Below, piece after piece: positions 1-8,677 of a stretch of 64,000 nucleotides of DNA. This DNA is from Streptomyces aurantiacus (GTDB taxonomy: Bacteria; Actinomycetota; Actinomycetes; Streptomycetales; Streptomycetaceae), in NCBI RefSeq assembly GCF_027107535.1, contig NZ_CP114282.1:62001-126000 (forward strand), in the 5' to 3' direction. Made by a program: the position numbers and the translations under genes. Position 1 is the stretch's first letter; each line of letters begins with the position of its first letter. Under the pieces are notes generated by a model, which was not told the origin of the DNA, searched no databases, and was given only the letters and a program-made list of their open reading frames with translations.

Positions 1-77
1 GTGCATCAGTGTGATGCCGGCGGCGCCGTAGTACAGCGACTGTCCCCAGCCGGGAGCTTCATCGTTGGGGCGGTTCA

Positions 78-985
78 TCAGCTGTCTGTCCCCGTCCAGG
101 CGAGGCAGGAGAGGGCTGCCTGTCGGGCGATGCGGCGGCACGCTTTCTCGTCGTCGCGATTGACCCCGCGCAGTCGGTTGTGGTGCATGTGCAGCAGGGA
201 CTCCAGAACTGCGTTCATGTCCATAGCGCCGTAGCGTTCGCGGTACATGGCCAGGGCGCCGGCGCGGTGGTGCCAGGCAGTGGTGAGCGCCGTCTGCCAG
301 CCGCGGGCAGCGGGCGTTTCCGCGCGGACCAGCGCGACGGCCTGATCGGTCACCGTGCGCGCTGCGGCGGGGGCCTGCACGGTGCGCTCGGCCAGCCAGC
401 GCAGCCCGTTGTCCGGCCCGAGGAGGTTGCGGGCGATGTCGACCAGGCCCGTGGCCACGAGCGCCTGGCCGTTCACGCCGGTCAGCCCGGAGCCGGTGAG
501 GGCTGCCGCGGCGAAATACGAATCGGCGACGAACACCGCCTCGGCGCCGGACAGCGCGGGGCCGGAACCATAGCGGCCGATCTCCGGTGAGTAGGTGTTC
601 AAGCTGAGGTCGCTGATCAGACCAGCCTGGCGCAGCACCGTGCCCCAGGCGCCGACGGCGGCCGTGTAAGCGCCGCGCTGGGCCGGGCCCGCAACCTGGA
701 TCCGCATCCGGATGTGGTCCGCGTCGTGAGGGCTGCGGTAGCGCACGAACCACCACGCGGGGGTCCCGGGAAGTTGGCCGGCCAGGACTGCCAGGTGGTT
801 GGAGATCAGGTCGTCGTGTTGATCGGCTCGCTTGGGCGTCGTAGGCCTCGCCCAGGACATCAGCACCGTGCGCGCTCCACGTCCCCGCATCGAAGAGGTC
901 GCGCACAAGGCGGCCCAGCAGCCCTGCGTCACGGATGTGGTTCTGCGCACCGGCGAAGACGCCATCCAGCACTGTTCCGGTACAT
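78..985 (-). pseudogene. Lantibiotic dehydratase C-terminal (SpaB_C-like) remnant
   Basis: The last ~245 codons read as the C-terminal domain of LanB-type/thiopeptide dehydratases, which removes glutamate from glutamylated Ser/Thr in precursor peptides. Visible landmarks are WWFVRYRSP, a RMRIQV strand, and YSPEIGRYG followed by a GAEAVFVADS-like segment. Upstream, between about 985 and 845, a second minus frame carries the matching continuation (FAGAQNHIRDAGLLGRLVRD), so there is a frameshift near 845. A TGA precedes it in that frame, so the gene has lost its 5' end, including the dehydratase domain. No precursor peptide or other RiPP gene is nearby. I infer a decayed fragment left by a deletion or recombination. 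Confidence 0.7.
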
Positions 986-1276
986 GGACCTCATTGACCC
1001 GGTGTCCTGCCGCAAGGCTGCCGGGCCCTTTGAAAGTCTGCCTCCCGGCACGGTGCCCAGGTCGTCGAGGTAGCCGGTGCGGATGTGCTCGGCCCGTCGG
1101 TGCTGTGCCGCGCCAACTCCCCTGACCATGTCGGCGCGACGGTCCAAGTCGTAGCATGCCGCCCGCGCCTGGCGCACAAGGGAATCGCAACGTGGACCGA
1201 TGCAGCCCTCTTCGTCGGCGTGAACGAGAGCGTCGCCCACAGTGATCAGTGCCGGCTGCTCGGCAGAAGCGCGCGA

Positions 1277-1888
1277 GCAGACTTCGTGACCGGATCGATC
1301 GACAAGCAGGTCAACTTCCTGCAACACGTCATGTCGCTGACAGCGAGGCCGGGGCGTGCAGCCATCGTCGTACCGGACAACATTCTCTTCGCCACGGGCG
1401 CAGCCGAGACGGTGCGACGGCATCTGCTCGAGCACTTCGACGTCCATACCGTGCTCAGGCTGCCTGCCGGGATCTTTTACAGTGGCGGGGTCAGGGCGAA
1501 TGTCGTTTTCTTCGACCGACCGTCACACCGCACGGACGACCGCCCCCGAACCGCCAAGGTCTGGGTCTACGACCTGCGCTCGGGCCGGCAGTTCGCACCT
1601 GACCACGCCCCACTTCTCCGGACTGACCTGGACGATTTCGTTTCTGCGTATCTGCCGGGCCGACCGCGTACGGACCGGGTGGAGACGGACCACTTTCGAT
1701 GCTTCGACGTCCAGGATGTGCTGGACCAGGACCAGGCACGCTTGGACCTCACGTGGTCCCCGGAGCCGACCGGCGTTGGTCGGCCGGCGCCTCCCGAGGA
1801 GATTGCCCGGGACGTGGTACATGATCTGCGCATGGCCCTCAAAGAGTTCGAAGAGCTCGCCGCGGAGTTGCGCGACGAAACCGACTGA
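1277..1888 (+). pseudogene. Type I restriction HsdM, 3' fragment
   Basis: This reads as the C-terminal part of an N6-adenine methylase subunit of a type I restriction-modification system. Landmarks are a DxxxxSIDKQVNFLQHV block (the 'NKQLNFLQH' region of HsdM), GRAAIVVPDNILF, and LRLPAGIFYSGGVRANVVFF. The catalytic NPPF motif and the S-adenosylmethionine loop, which lie upstream in HsdM, are missing: the homologous reading begins abruptly at ~1277 while the frame runs on into unrelated sequence towards 1085. No hsdS or hsdR follows. It is probably non-functional; loss of the 5' half at the same place where the LanB fragment ends suggests one recombination junction near 1.0-1.28 kb. Confidence 0.75.
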
Positions 1889-2105
1889 TCCCCAACTGGT
1901 GGTTCTGCAGGTTGCCGGGTCTGTTGACGGTCCGCGAGCCGTCCACGGCGGCGCGCAGGCGGTCATCGCACGTTGGCCAGAGCCTTTTGACACCGTTACT
2001 GGCAGCATGCGAGAGCCACCGGCGACAACTACATCCAGAGTTCTGACCCTCGCGCTGGCGTCCTGCCGACGACGAGCAGCGCCGCCACGGCCGGGAACGG
2101 AGGCC

Positions 2106-4037
2106 TCAGATCTTGGGAACGCCCAGATCAGCGAAGAGCTGACGGGTGGCCGGATCTACTGAGTACAGCACGGTGCCGCGAATGGAGCGGGTCATGAGAA
2201 CCCCGTACGCGTTGCGGACCCGCTCCGCCAACTCGTCGTCGGAGCGGACCCGGCTGGCCTTGCTGTGCACATGCTGGCGGTTCAAAGCCCAGGAGTCTGA
2301 AGTCCAGGTGAGATCGGGTCCCATGATGACGCCGCCCCACTCGTACTCGAGGCCTTGTGCCGTGTGGACACAGCCGATCTGTCCGAAGCCCCCCGGGTCC
2401 GTGGCCCAGAACCGGCGCTTGGGCACACCGGGCGTCCTGTGGTTGTCGCCGGCATTCCATGGCCTTGCCCAGCCCTCCTCCGGCGCGACATCCGGGGCAG
2501 TGCCCGTGTCATCGGTCCACTTCCAGCACATCCCGGCAGACATCCGGGCACTCAACCCCGCATCCAGCTTCGACTGCAGGAACTTTTCCATACGAGCAGC
2601 GCTATCGGTGTAGTACAGCTCGAACGGTTCCCGGTCCTCTCCTGCATCGGGGTTCCACAGCAGGGGATCGCCGAGAACGAGACGCTGAACCCAAGTGTCG
2701 TAGGTGGAACTTCCGACCGCGCGCAGGGCGCGATCGAGATGAATCGGCACCACCTCCGCCCTCAACTCATGGATCGCGTCGATGAGTTCCCTCTCGGACC
2801 AGATCTCCTCCGCGAACAGTCGCTGGTCGCCGTCGATGAAGAAGACGGGAACCTTGGCACGGCTCACGATCACAGACACCGAGGATTCGCCGGGCCGCAT
2901 GGAGAACGAGCCCGTCATCGGGCGTTCGGTAAGCCGGTGCGCTTCATCGCACAGCAAAAGGTCAAGTTCGTTGGGGCCCAGCTTGTCCGCCGCCTGGTTC
3001 AAGGTCGTAAAGGCCTTGCCTTTGCCCCGGACGCCGCGTTTGAAGTTCTCCCGCGAGGCCACGCCCCCTGACACGAAGCGGGCGTCGGCGCCCTCGTTGA
3101 GGGCTTGGCCCAGCACAGTCAGTGCCACCAGCGACTTCCCCGTGCCTGCCCGGCCGCTGACGACATACACCTTCTTCGCGCCGGGTGACGGGGTCCGGAC
3201 CGCGGCCATGATGCCATCGACTGCTTCGCGCTGCTTCTCCAGCAAGCTGAACTTCGTGTAGCCGTTGACGATCGCCCCTGCTTCGGACGTCAGCAGCGAA
3301 GTCGAGCGGCGCCTGGCCAAGAGCTCCTGCGCCGCTGTTGCGTCCGGCGTAGGGCTGAAGTGGCTTTTCAGGAACTTGCGAAGGTCCGCCGGCTGGCGGG
3401 CAGTGAACGTCGAAATGCCTGCAGCCGGCCGGACCCTGCTGATCCACTGGGACTGTGGGTCCTTGAGGTTGTGCAGGTATGCGGCCCCGACAAGGTGTAC
3501 GTACCGGTCGTCGAACATGCTGTGATGGCGCCTGAGTGCGTCCAAGTTGTCTTGGACCTGTATGGCAGGGTGCTTCTTGTGGCGACCGTAGAAGGGCGCA
3601 AAGACTCTCTCCACGGCACAGTCGTCGCACAGCGACGCCGTGACGGCGCTCCTGCACTGGGCGCATAGCCCGTCCTTCGCCTTGGATGGATCGGGACGTT
3701 CGGCCTCGCTCCACTGCTTCAGTTCGATTGCGGCAAAGCTGAGCCCACCGTCCGGATGACCACCGGCGAGCACCACGTCGATCGGGTTCATACTCGGATG
3801 GACGCGGTACTCCACGAAGACGTACACCTGCCCGAGCCCGAGATCCGACAACGCCGTGGCCAACTCGTAGACGCTTTCCCGCCACGAATCCTTGTCGCTC
3901 GCTGAGGGCTGCTTCCCCTGAGGGTGCGCGGCCTCGTAGCAGGCCACAATCTTGGGTATGAGCCGGTCCCGGTCCCGCACCAGCTCCTCAGCCGGCCAGA
4001 ACGCCTCTAGTTCTGACCATTTACCCCCGCCAGCCAT
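2106..4037 (-). CDS. PD-(D/E)XK-like nuclease fused to DUF2075/Schlafen-like SF1 helicase
   Basis: The 643-residue protein starts at an internal ATG with an AGGTAGGGG ribosome site, in preference to an upstream in-frame start at 4112. Residues ~50-110 contain PIDVVL (Asp87) and AIELK (Glu105, Lys107), the pattern of a PD-(D/E)XK nuclease core. A zinc-ribbon-like insert follows (Cys125, 128, 137, 140). Residues ~260-640 are a P-loop helicase: Walker A SGRAGTGKS at 294-302, Walker B LLLCDEAH (Asp364-His367), and a late VHTAQGLEYEW motif. DUF2075 proteins are often found in defence islands. The methyltransferase at 5781-7583 lies upstream on the same strand, now separated by an insertion sequence. 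The role is inferred to be restriction or DNA degradation; the substrate is unknown. Confidence 0.75.
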   Translation of the reverse strand: MAGGGKWSELEAFWPAEELVRDRDRLIPKIVACYEAAHPQGKQPSASDKDSWRESVYELATALSDLGLGQVYVFVEYRVHPSMNPIDVVLAGGHPDGGLSFAAIELKQWSEAERPDPSKAKDGLCAQCRSAVTASLCDDCAVERVFAPFYGRHKKHPAIQVQDNLDALRRHHSMFDDRYVHLVGAAYLHNLKDPQSQWISRVRPAAGISTFTARQPADLRKFLKSHFSPTPDATAAQELLARRRSTSLLTSEAGAIVNGYTKFSLLEKQREAVDGIMAAVRTPSPGAKKVYVVSGRAGTGKSLVALTVLGQALNEGADARFVSGGVASRENFKRGVRGKGKAFTTLNQAADKLGPNELDLLLCDEAHRLTERPMTGSFSMRPGESSVSVIVSRAKVPVFFIDGDQRLFAEEIWSERELIDAIHELRAEVVPIHLDRALRAVGSSTYDTWVQRLVLGDPLLWNPDAGEDREPFELYYTDSAARMEKFLQSKLDAGLSARMSAGMCWKWTDDTGTAPDVAPEEGWARPWNAGDNHRTPGVPKRRFWATDPGGFGQIGCVHTAQGLEYEWGGVIMGPDLTWTSDSWALNRQHVHSKASRVRSDDELAERVRNAYGVLMTRSIRGTVLYSVDPATRQLFADLGVPKI

Positions 4038-4375
4038 ACCCCTACCTGCTTCCGATGCCCACCGTCTGCCCCGGACCCCCACGCTCTTTGCAGCAACGAT
4101 GCTAGGGACCAAGAGGTGGACCAGTATCTCAGGGGCCCAAGCGAGGACAGCGATAACCGGCCGAACAGCGGCCTGCTACGGTCGCGTTACGGTGGCGCGG
4201 ATATGCGACCGAGCGCAAGCTCACCGACTCGCTTCCGCGCCGCCGGCACCCCTGAGGGACCGCAGAGCCGGCCATGGCCGCAGCACCGCAAAGCCACGCC
4301 CGATCGCTTGCGACCTGTACGGATCGTCAAGAAGTCCTGCGGGCATTCCGTTGAAGCGATGCCTCTAGGAGCGAT

Positions 4376-4402
4376 TGAAGTTCCCCCCGCGAACTGGACA
4401 GC
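4376..4402 (+). repeat. IS left terminal inverted repeat
   Basis: The 27-bp end starts TGAAGTTCCCC and ends GGACAGC. It pairs with 5672-5698 with about six mismatches. Confidence 0.85.
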
Positions 4403-4408
4403 GGGTGT

Positions 4409-5236
4409 TTACGCTGCCGGGACGAGGCTCTGCCTGAGCAAGGATCTCGTTTCGAGCGGGGTGACGTACCCGTAGTCGGGGTGCCCACGGAGCCGACTGC
4501 GGTTGTACTCGACCTCGACGTAGCGGAAAACGTCGGCCCGGGCGGCCTCGCGGGTCTCCCACATGGTCGTCCCGATCTCCGCTTTCAGGAGGGCGAACCA
4601 GCTCTCCGCGGCGGCATTATCGTAACAAGAGCCGACGCGCCCCATCGACTGCTCCATGCGCAACTTGCGTATTTCTGTGCGGAATTCGTCACTCGTGTAC
4701 TCGCTGCCGCGATCCGTATGCATGATGCAACCGTGTTCCAGGCCGCCACGCCCGGCCGCCATCCGCAGGGCATTGACCGGCAGCTCGGCGCGGTGGTGGT
4801 CGGCCACCGCCCAGCCGACCACCTCCCGCGTCGCGAGATCGATACAGGTCGCCAGATACAACTTCCCTTCCAGCGTGCTGAGTTCAGTCATGTCGCCGAC
4901 GAGCCGCATCCCGGGCCGGGGCGCGGTGAAGTCCCGGCCGATCAGGTCGAGCGCGAACACCGCCCGCTTCGCCTGCCGGGTCAGGCCCCGCCGCCGGCGG
5001 CGGGTGATCCCGACGATCCGGTGCCTGCGCATCAACCGCTCGACCTTCTTGGAGTTCACCACCCGCCCGGCCCGCCGCAGGGCGGCGTGGATCCGCGGGG
5101 CCCCGTAGGCACCGCGAGATCCGGCGTGAAACACCCGGATCTCGCCCACCAGTACCTCCTCGGCCCGCTCCCGCACCGTCCGGGCCGGCCGTGACGCCTT
5201 GTGCGCGTAGTAGGTGGAACGGGGCACTCCCAGCAC
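4409..5236 (-). CDS. IS3-family transposase OrfB (rve integrase core)
   Basis: This is a DDE transposase catalytic subunit. The three acidic residues are visible in GDMTEL, HTDRGSEYTS and AAAESWFALLK, and the N-terminal part has the helical GSRGAYGAPRIHAAL region typical of HTH_21. The frame is open well upstream of the first ATG, back to ~5340, and reads RFIDAEKASEG..SIAFLCRVLG, the usual OrfB N-terminus. The product is therefore expected as an OrfAB fusion made by -1 frameshifting from the upstream gene rather than as a separately started protein. Length matches normal IS3 OrfB proteins. Confidence 0.9.
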   Translation of the reverse strand: MLGVPRSTYYAHKASRPARTVRERAEEVLVGEIRVFHAGSRGAYGAPRIHAALRRAGRVVNSKKVERLMRRHRIVGITRRRRRGLTRQAKRAVFALDLIGRDFTAPRPGMRLVGDMTELSTLEGKLYLATCIDLATREVVGWAVADHHRAELPVNALRMAAGRGGLEHGCIMHTDRGSEYTSDEFRTEIRKLRMEQSMGRVGSCYDNAAAESWFALLKAEIGTTMWETREAARADVFRYVEVEYNRSRLRGHPDYGYVTPLETRSLLRQSLVPAA

Positions 5237-5322
5237 ACGGCACAGAAACGCAATGCTTTGACCTGCAGGATTACCCTCCGATGCCTTCTCCGCATCGATG
5301 AAACGACACCGTGCCGCGGTGT

Positions 5323-5628
5323 CTACCTCATCTTGTCCTGAGCGAAGAAGGCGGTCGCTTTTCCCAGAACCTCGATCGTGGCCTCCTGCTCGCGAACCTT
5401 CCGCCGCAGCCGGACCAACTCCTCACGCTCCGCAGTGGTCAAAGCCCCGGCGGGCCCCTCACCGCGGTCGGCCTTCGCCTGCTTCACCCACCCGCGCAGC
5501 CCTTCCGGACTCACGCCCAGATCCCGCGCGACCTCAGTGACCGTCTTCTCCGAGGACAACGCCAGGGCGACCGCGTCCCGCTTGAACTCGGCCGTGTACC
5601 GCTTGCTCATGTTGCTCTTGTTACCCAC
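5323..5628 (-). CDS. IS3-family transposase OrfA (HTH_8)
   Basis: This 101-residue protein has the OrfA signature: KRYTAEFKRDAV, an HTH (TVTEVARDLGVSPEGLRGWV), and a leucine-zipper-like coiled coil (ELVRLRRKVREQEATIEVL) for oligomerisation. Near the end the message reads GGA AAA GCG; a tRNA-Lys slip on the AAAA run into the -1 frame joins OrfB exactly in register. OrfA alone normally binds the ends and represses transposition. The listed start is a GTG; an ATG six codons downstream is an alternative. Confidence 0.9.
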   Translation of the reverse strand: MGNKSNMSKRYTAEFKRDAVALALSSEKTVTEVARDLGVSPEGLRGWVKQAKADRGEGPAGALTTAEREELVRLRRKVREQEATIEVLGKATAFFAQDKMR

Positions 5629-5671
5629 TACCTCTGACTGCTTCCTCCGGGACCATCCGTCCCAGTATCAA

Positions 5672-5698
5672 GCTGTCCGGCCGACAGGGGGAACCTCA
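5672..5698 (-). repeat. IS right terminal inverted repeat
   Basis: Read on the minus strand it begins TGAGGTTCCCCCTG and ends GGACAGC. It is the partner of 4376-4402 and lies upstream of OrfA, where the IS promoter should be. Confidence 0.85.
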
Positions 5699-5780
5699 CT
5701 GTCCCGATGGACGATGAGCAGGGCGGACCGCGCTGGTACGGCGGTGGGCGCGGCCCGTTGGGGGCGGGTGGTGAGGGTGG

Positions 5781-7583
5781 TCAGCCGGAGGTAGGGGCGG
5801 GGGTGTGGAGGACGGCTCGTAGCCGGGTCCCGATCCAGGTTCCGACCTGCGGGGATACGGCGTTGCCGAATCCGTCCACCTGGTCGCGGGCGGAACCCCA
5901 GACGGTGAAGCTGCCGCGGTAGTCGCGGAAGTTGACGTCGAAGCCGCAGCCGCGGCCGACTTCGTGCGCGGCCATCATCCGGAAGTAGCAGTCCTCCAGC
6001 GGCAGGCCCGCGAGGACGGCCCGCCACTCGGCCCTGAGCTGCGCTTCGAGCCCACGGTTGATCGTCCCGGTGGCCGTGAGCAGCCCCGGAATCTGGTCCG
6101 CGGTGACCGTGGGCATTGCTTCGCCGTGCACGGCGGGCAGGGTGTTCTGCCGGTAGGGGATCACTCCGGAGGACACCACGGCCAGGGTCTCCGAGCCGAC
6201 CTGGGTGGGCAGCGGGCTGCCGACACCACGCGGGCCGCCCTGGTAGTTGTCCACCGCGAGCAGGACCGCCTTCTCGTGCGTGGAGGTCACGGTGTCCATC
6301 GGCCGCGTGATGTGCTGCCCGTCCCCGTTGTGCCGGTGCGCGGCGATCACGCTGCCGGTGGCGACCGCGACCGAAGGCGTGATCAGGCCGGTGGTGTTGG
6401 TCGCGGGCTGAGCCCACAGCGGCTGGTCGAAGCCGCGCGAGCGGCAGTTCGATCCCGGGCGCTCGAACGTGTTGCCCGCCGCCGCGATGATCGCGCCGGT
6501 CGCCAGGATCGAGGCCCCCGGCCCGCCCGCCTGAACCGCCGCCGGCTGCCAAGGATGTTGCTGCGCACCGTGCACGGTCTCCGTCGGCAGGAGCACCGCG
6601 GGGAAGTCGGCGAACCGCTGACGGCAGCGCTCCGCCCGGGCCATCGTCGTCCCGGCGAGCGGCTTCTTCCGGTCACCGATACGCGTCCCGAGGTCGGCCA
6701 GGTCGAGCGCGGCCAGCGACGGCGGCATCGCAGGAACCACCGGAGTGCGGCACGAGGGACACCGGTACTCGTACTGCTTGCCGTAGCGCACCGACCCGGA
6801 CGGCGGCACCCCGGTCTTCCACGACCACACCGCCTCAACGTCCCTTTCGCAGCGCAGGCACCGCGACACCGGTCGGTGCTCCAAGTCCGGGGCGGGCAGG
6901 GACTGGTCCCAGAACACGAGGTACAGCCGGTCGCGGGACTGCGGCACGCCGAAGAACTGCGAGTTCAGATACAGCACCTTGTGCCGGTAGTTGAGCAGGC
7001 CGAACTGCTTGAGCCACCACCGGTAGGTGCTGCCGTCGCCGACCTTCGGACGGTTCGGCAGTGCGGGCCCCCACGAGGTGAGCTCGGTTGTGCACTCGAT
7101 GAGGATCAGCCGCGGGTGGTGCTGCGCCGCGTAGTGGAGCACACAGCTTGCTGTCGCACGGTCGCGCTCGGAACGTGTGACCCGCTCCTCGAAGTCGGGA
7201 TCATCCATGCCGAACAAGGTCAGGCCCTGCGCGTAGGCCTTCACGGTGTTGGCGATCGAGTGGTTGGTGCAGCTCACGCCCGCAACCAGCAGATCGGCTG
7301 CGGGAAGGTCCCGGGCGGAGTGGTAGTCCGCCGCGTCGGGGTCGACCAGGTCGGCGATCCAGTGCTCGGCTTCCGGGTGGTTCGCCTCGTGGACCTGGAC
7401 TTTGTAGGGATTGTGGTTCGCGGCCATGATCGTGGTGAAACCGGCCCGCTTGACGCCCTCGGTAAGCCCCCCGAAGCCACTGAAGAGATCAACTGCAACG
7501 TAGTCGTCGTGACGGAACCGGCGGCGCCTGGCGGCCGGCCGGTGCGTGGCGGTACGGCTCCTCTTCCTGGACGCGAGGGCCAT
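5781..7583 (-). CDS. DNA (cytosine-5-)-methyltransferase
   Basis: The 600-residue protein transfers a methyl group from S-adenosylmethionine to C5 of cytosine in DNA. Motif I is DLFSGFGG (residues 32-39). The catalytic cysteine motif is VSCTNHS (Cys105), the ECTNHS-type variant instead of the classic PCQ. Motif VI is LIECTTEL (usual ENV), motif VIII QSRDRLYLVF, and motif X GNAVSPQVGTW near the C-terminus. A Cys-rich insert (CLRC and CPSC) in the middle may bind zinc. The start has a GAGAGGAG ribosome site, and the ATG overlaps the stop of the small upstream frame. No cognate endonuclease is adjacent; the nearest candidate partner is the nuclease-helicase at 2106-4037, beyond the insertion sequence. 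Confidence 0.9.
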   Translation of the reverse strand: MALASRKRSRTATHRPAARRRRFRHDDYVAVDLFSGFGGLTEGVKRAGFTTIMAANHNPYKVQVHEANHPEAEHWIADLVDPDAADYHSARDLPAADLLVAGVSCTNHSIANTVKAYAQGLTLFGMDDPDFEERVTRSERDRATASCVLHYAAQHHPRLILIECTTELTSWGPALPNRPKVGDGSTYRWWLKQFGLLNYRHKVLYLNSQFFGVPQSRDRLYLVFWDQSLPAPDLEHRPVSRCLRCERDVEAVWSWKTGVPPSGSVRYGKQYEYRCPSCRTPVVPAMPPSLAALDLADLGTRIGDRKKPLAGTTMARAERCRQRFADFPAVLLPTETVHGAQQHPWQPAAVQAGGPGASILATGAIIAAAGNTFERPGSNCRSRGFDQPLWAQPATNTTGLITPSVAVATGSVIAAHRHNGDGQHITRPMDTVTSTHEKAVLLAVDNYQGGPRGVGSPLPTQVGSETLAVVSSGVIPYRQNTLPAVHGEAMPTVTADQIPGLLTATGTINRGLEAQLRAEWRAVLAGLPLEDCYFRMMAAHEVGRGCGFDVNFRDYRGSFTVWGSARDQVDGFGNAVSPQVGTWIGTRLRAVLHTPAPTSG

Positions 7584-7714
7584 CAGACGGCACTCCTCTC
7601 GATGGCGTCCAGGAGCAGTGCAGCCAGGACCGGGACGGGCGGCCGGGCGGGGAGGCTGTGCGCGGCGTATCCGGCGGCAGCGGCATGGTCAGTGTGGTCG
7701 ACGGTGAACTGCAC
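7583..7714 (-). CDS. Small protein upstream of the methyltransferase
   Basis: This short frame (43 residues from a GTG, ending DAIERSAV) overlaps the methyltransferase start as TGATG, which suggests translational coupling. The frame stays open upstream (TALNELATGTDKHADATDED) without an ATG, so the true start is uncertain. It is not recognised and is supported only by the overlap and its position after a terminator. Confidence 0.4.
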   Translation of the reverse strand: MQFTVDHTDHAAAAGYAAHSLPARPPVPVLAALLLDAIERSAV

Positions 7715-7806
7715 GAAGGCGTCCTCATCTGTGGCGTCGGCGTGTTTGTCGGTGCCGGTGGCGAGTTCGTTCAGGGCTGTCCGTCTCGGCCGTGGGAGCG
7801 TGAAAG

Positions 7807-7849
7807 GGCCCGGGTGGGCTGCCTGGGTGCAAGGCAGCCCACCCGGGCC
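7807..7849 (-). terminator. Strong hairpin terminator, 17-bp perfect stem
   Basis: The arms at 7807-7823 and 7833-7849 (GGCCCGGGTGGGCTGCC and its complement) are perfect, with a 9-nt loop. It lies just after the stop of the gene at 7871-8245. There is no U-tract, as usual in Streptomyces. Confidence 0.75.
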
Positions 7850-7870
7850 GTGAGAGCCGAGGCAAGTGCG

Positions 7871-8245
7871 TCAGGAGTCGTGGGGGTCGCTGTCCGGGTC
7901 CGGACGCATCCAGCACCACTGCTCCAGCTCGTAGGCGGCCAGCGCGCACAGCGGGATCTGGTGGCGCTGTCCGTACGGGTCTTCGACGGTGAGCTGGTCG
8001 GTGTCCCGGCGGATGATGACCAGCAGGGCGGGGGCCGGTTCGGTGACGTCGGAGCGCAGTGCCCATCCCTGGCCGGGCTCTGCCAGCAGCCACGGGTCCC
8101 CGGCGAGGACGCCTTCGCAGACGATCCGGTACGCGACGGTCTCCGGCAGCAGATCGTCCGTCATCAGTTCGCGGACCAGAGGCTGAATGACGCGGGCGGC
8201 ACGCTCGGGGCCGATGAGACGGTCAACGATGGAGAGCGTGCTCAT
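7871..8245 (-). CDS. Hypothetical plasmid-backbone protein
   Basis: I do not recognise this 124-residue protein. It begins MSTLSIVDRLIGPERAARV with an AAGGAA ribosome site, so an upstream in-frame start at 8281 is less likely. It ends with an Asp-rich tail. It appears to have a helical N-terminus and a beta-rich middle (ALLVIIRRDTDQLTVEDPYG). It overlaps the upstream gene by 23 bp, so the two are probably co-transcribed. Confidence 0.7.
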   Translation of the reverse strand: MSTLSIVDRLIGPERAARVIQPLVRELMTDDLLPETVAYRIVCEGVLAGDPWLLAEPGQGWALRSDVTEPAPALLVIIRRDTDQLTVEDPYGQRHQIPLCALAAYELEQWCWMRPDPDSDPHDS

Positions 8246-8528
8246 GGGCGGGTTCCTTCCTCGATGGCGGCATGTGCTCATGGGCCGATGGGAGGCGGGG
8301 CGAGGGGATCTCGCCCCGCCTCCCGGCTGCTGGCACGGCGGGGCCGGTGGGTGCGGGGTGGGGGAGTTGGAGGTGCTGTGCGAGGGCGTGGCGGGCGGTC
8401 AGGTCGTGGGTGGGGTCGTGGATGAACGCGGCGACCGCGGCCATGTGGCCGCGCAGGCGCTGGAGTTCGTCTTCGGCGATGCGCAGGAGCTCCGGGGCGG
8501 TTGTTGCCCGGGCAGCGCGTGTGGTCAT
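8223..8528 (-). CDS. Hypothetical small helical protein
   Basis: The 101-residue protein starts MTTRAARATTAPELLRIAED with a GAGGGAGG ribosome site. The first 60 residues look helical; the tail is rich in Pro, Arg and His and overlaps the next gene. A perfect 14-bp GC hairpin lies inside the tail coding sequence (about 8289-8324), so some transcripts may end there. Not recognised. Confidence 0.6.
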   Translation of the reverse strand: MTTRAARATTAPELLRIAEDELQRLRGHMAAVAAFIHDPTHDLTARHALAQHLQLPHPAPTGPAVPAAGRRGEIPSPRLPSAHEHMPPSRKEPAHEHALHR

Positions 8529-8618
8529 CTCGTGGGGCCTCCCTCGTGAGGGCGGTGGTGGGGCGTGCCGGTGCTGTGGTGGCGAGGCGCGCCCCACGTG
8601 TGTGAACAGGGGTGGCAG

Positions 8619-8655
8619 CCGGGGCAGCCGGGCGCGTGGCCGGCGGCTGCCCCGG
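8619..8655 (-). terminator. Hairpin terminator after the WhiB-family gene
   Basis: The arms CCGGGGCAGCCG (8619-8630) and its complement (8644-8655) pair perfectly. They lie 22 bp past the stop of the WhiB-family gene. Confidence 0.65.
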
Positions 8656-8677
8656 GCCGGTCAGAGGGGCGGGCCGG

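Larger units (their letters stand above)
4376..5698 (-). mobile_element. IS3-family insertion sequence, 1323 bp
   Basis: The element carries two overlapping transposase frames and is bounded by 27-bp imperfect inverted repeats that begin with TGA(A/G)GTTCCCCC and share a GGACAGC inner end. No target-site duplication is visible: GAT lies to the left and CTG to the right, where IS3 elements normally leave 3-4 bp repeats. That suggests flanking DNA was rearranged after insertion. Both frames and both ends are intact, so the copy could still be active. Confidence 0.9.

Noticed and set aside
5964..7853. Plus-strand 629-residue frame opposite the methyltransferase
   Set aside because: It is the antisense shadow of a clear methyltransferase with all its motifs; the composition is Arg/Gly/Val-rich without domains.
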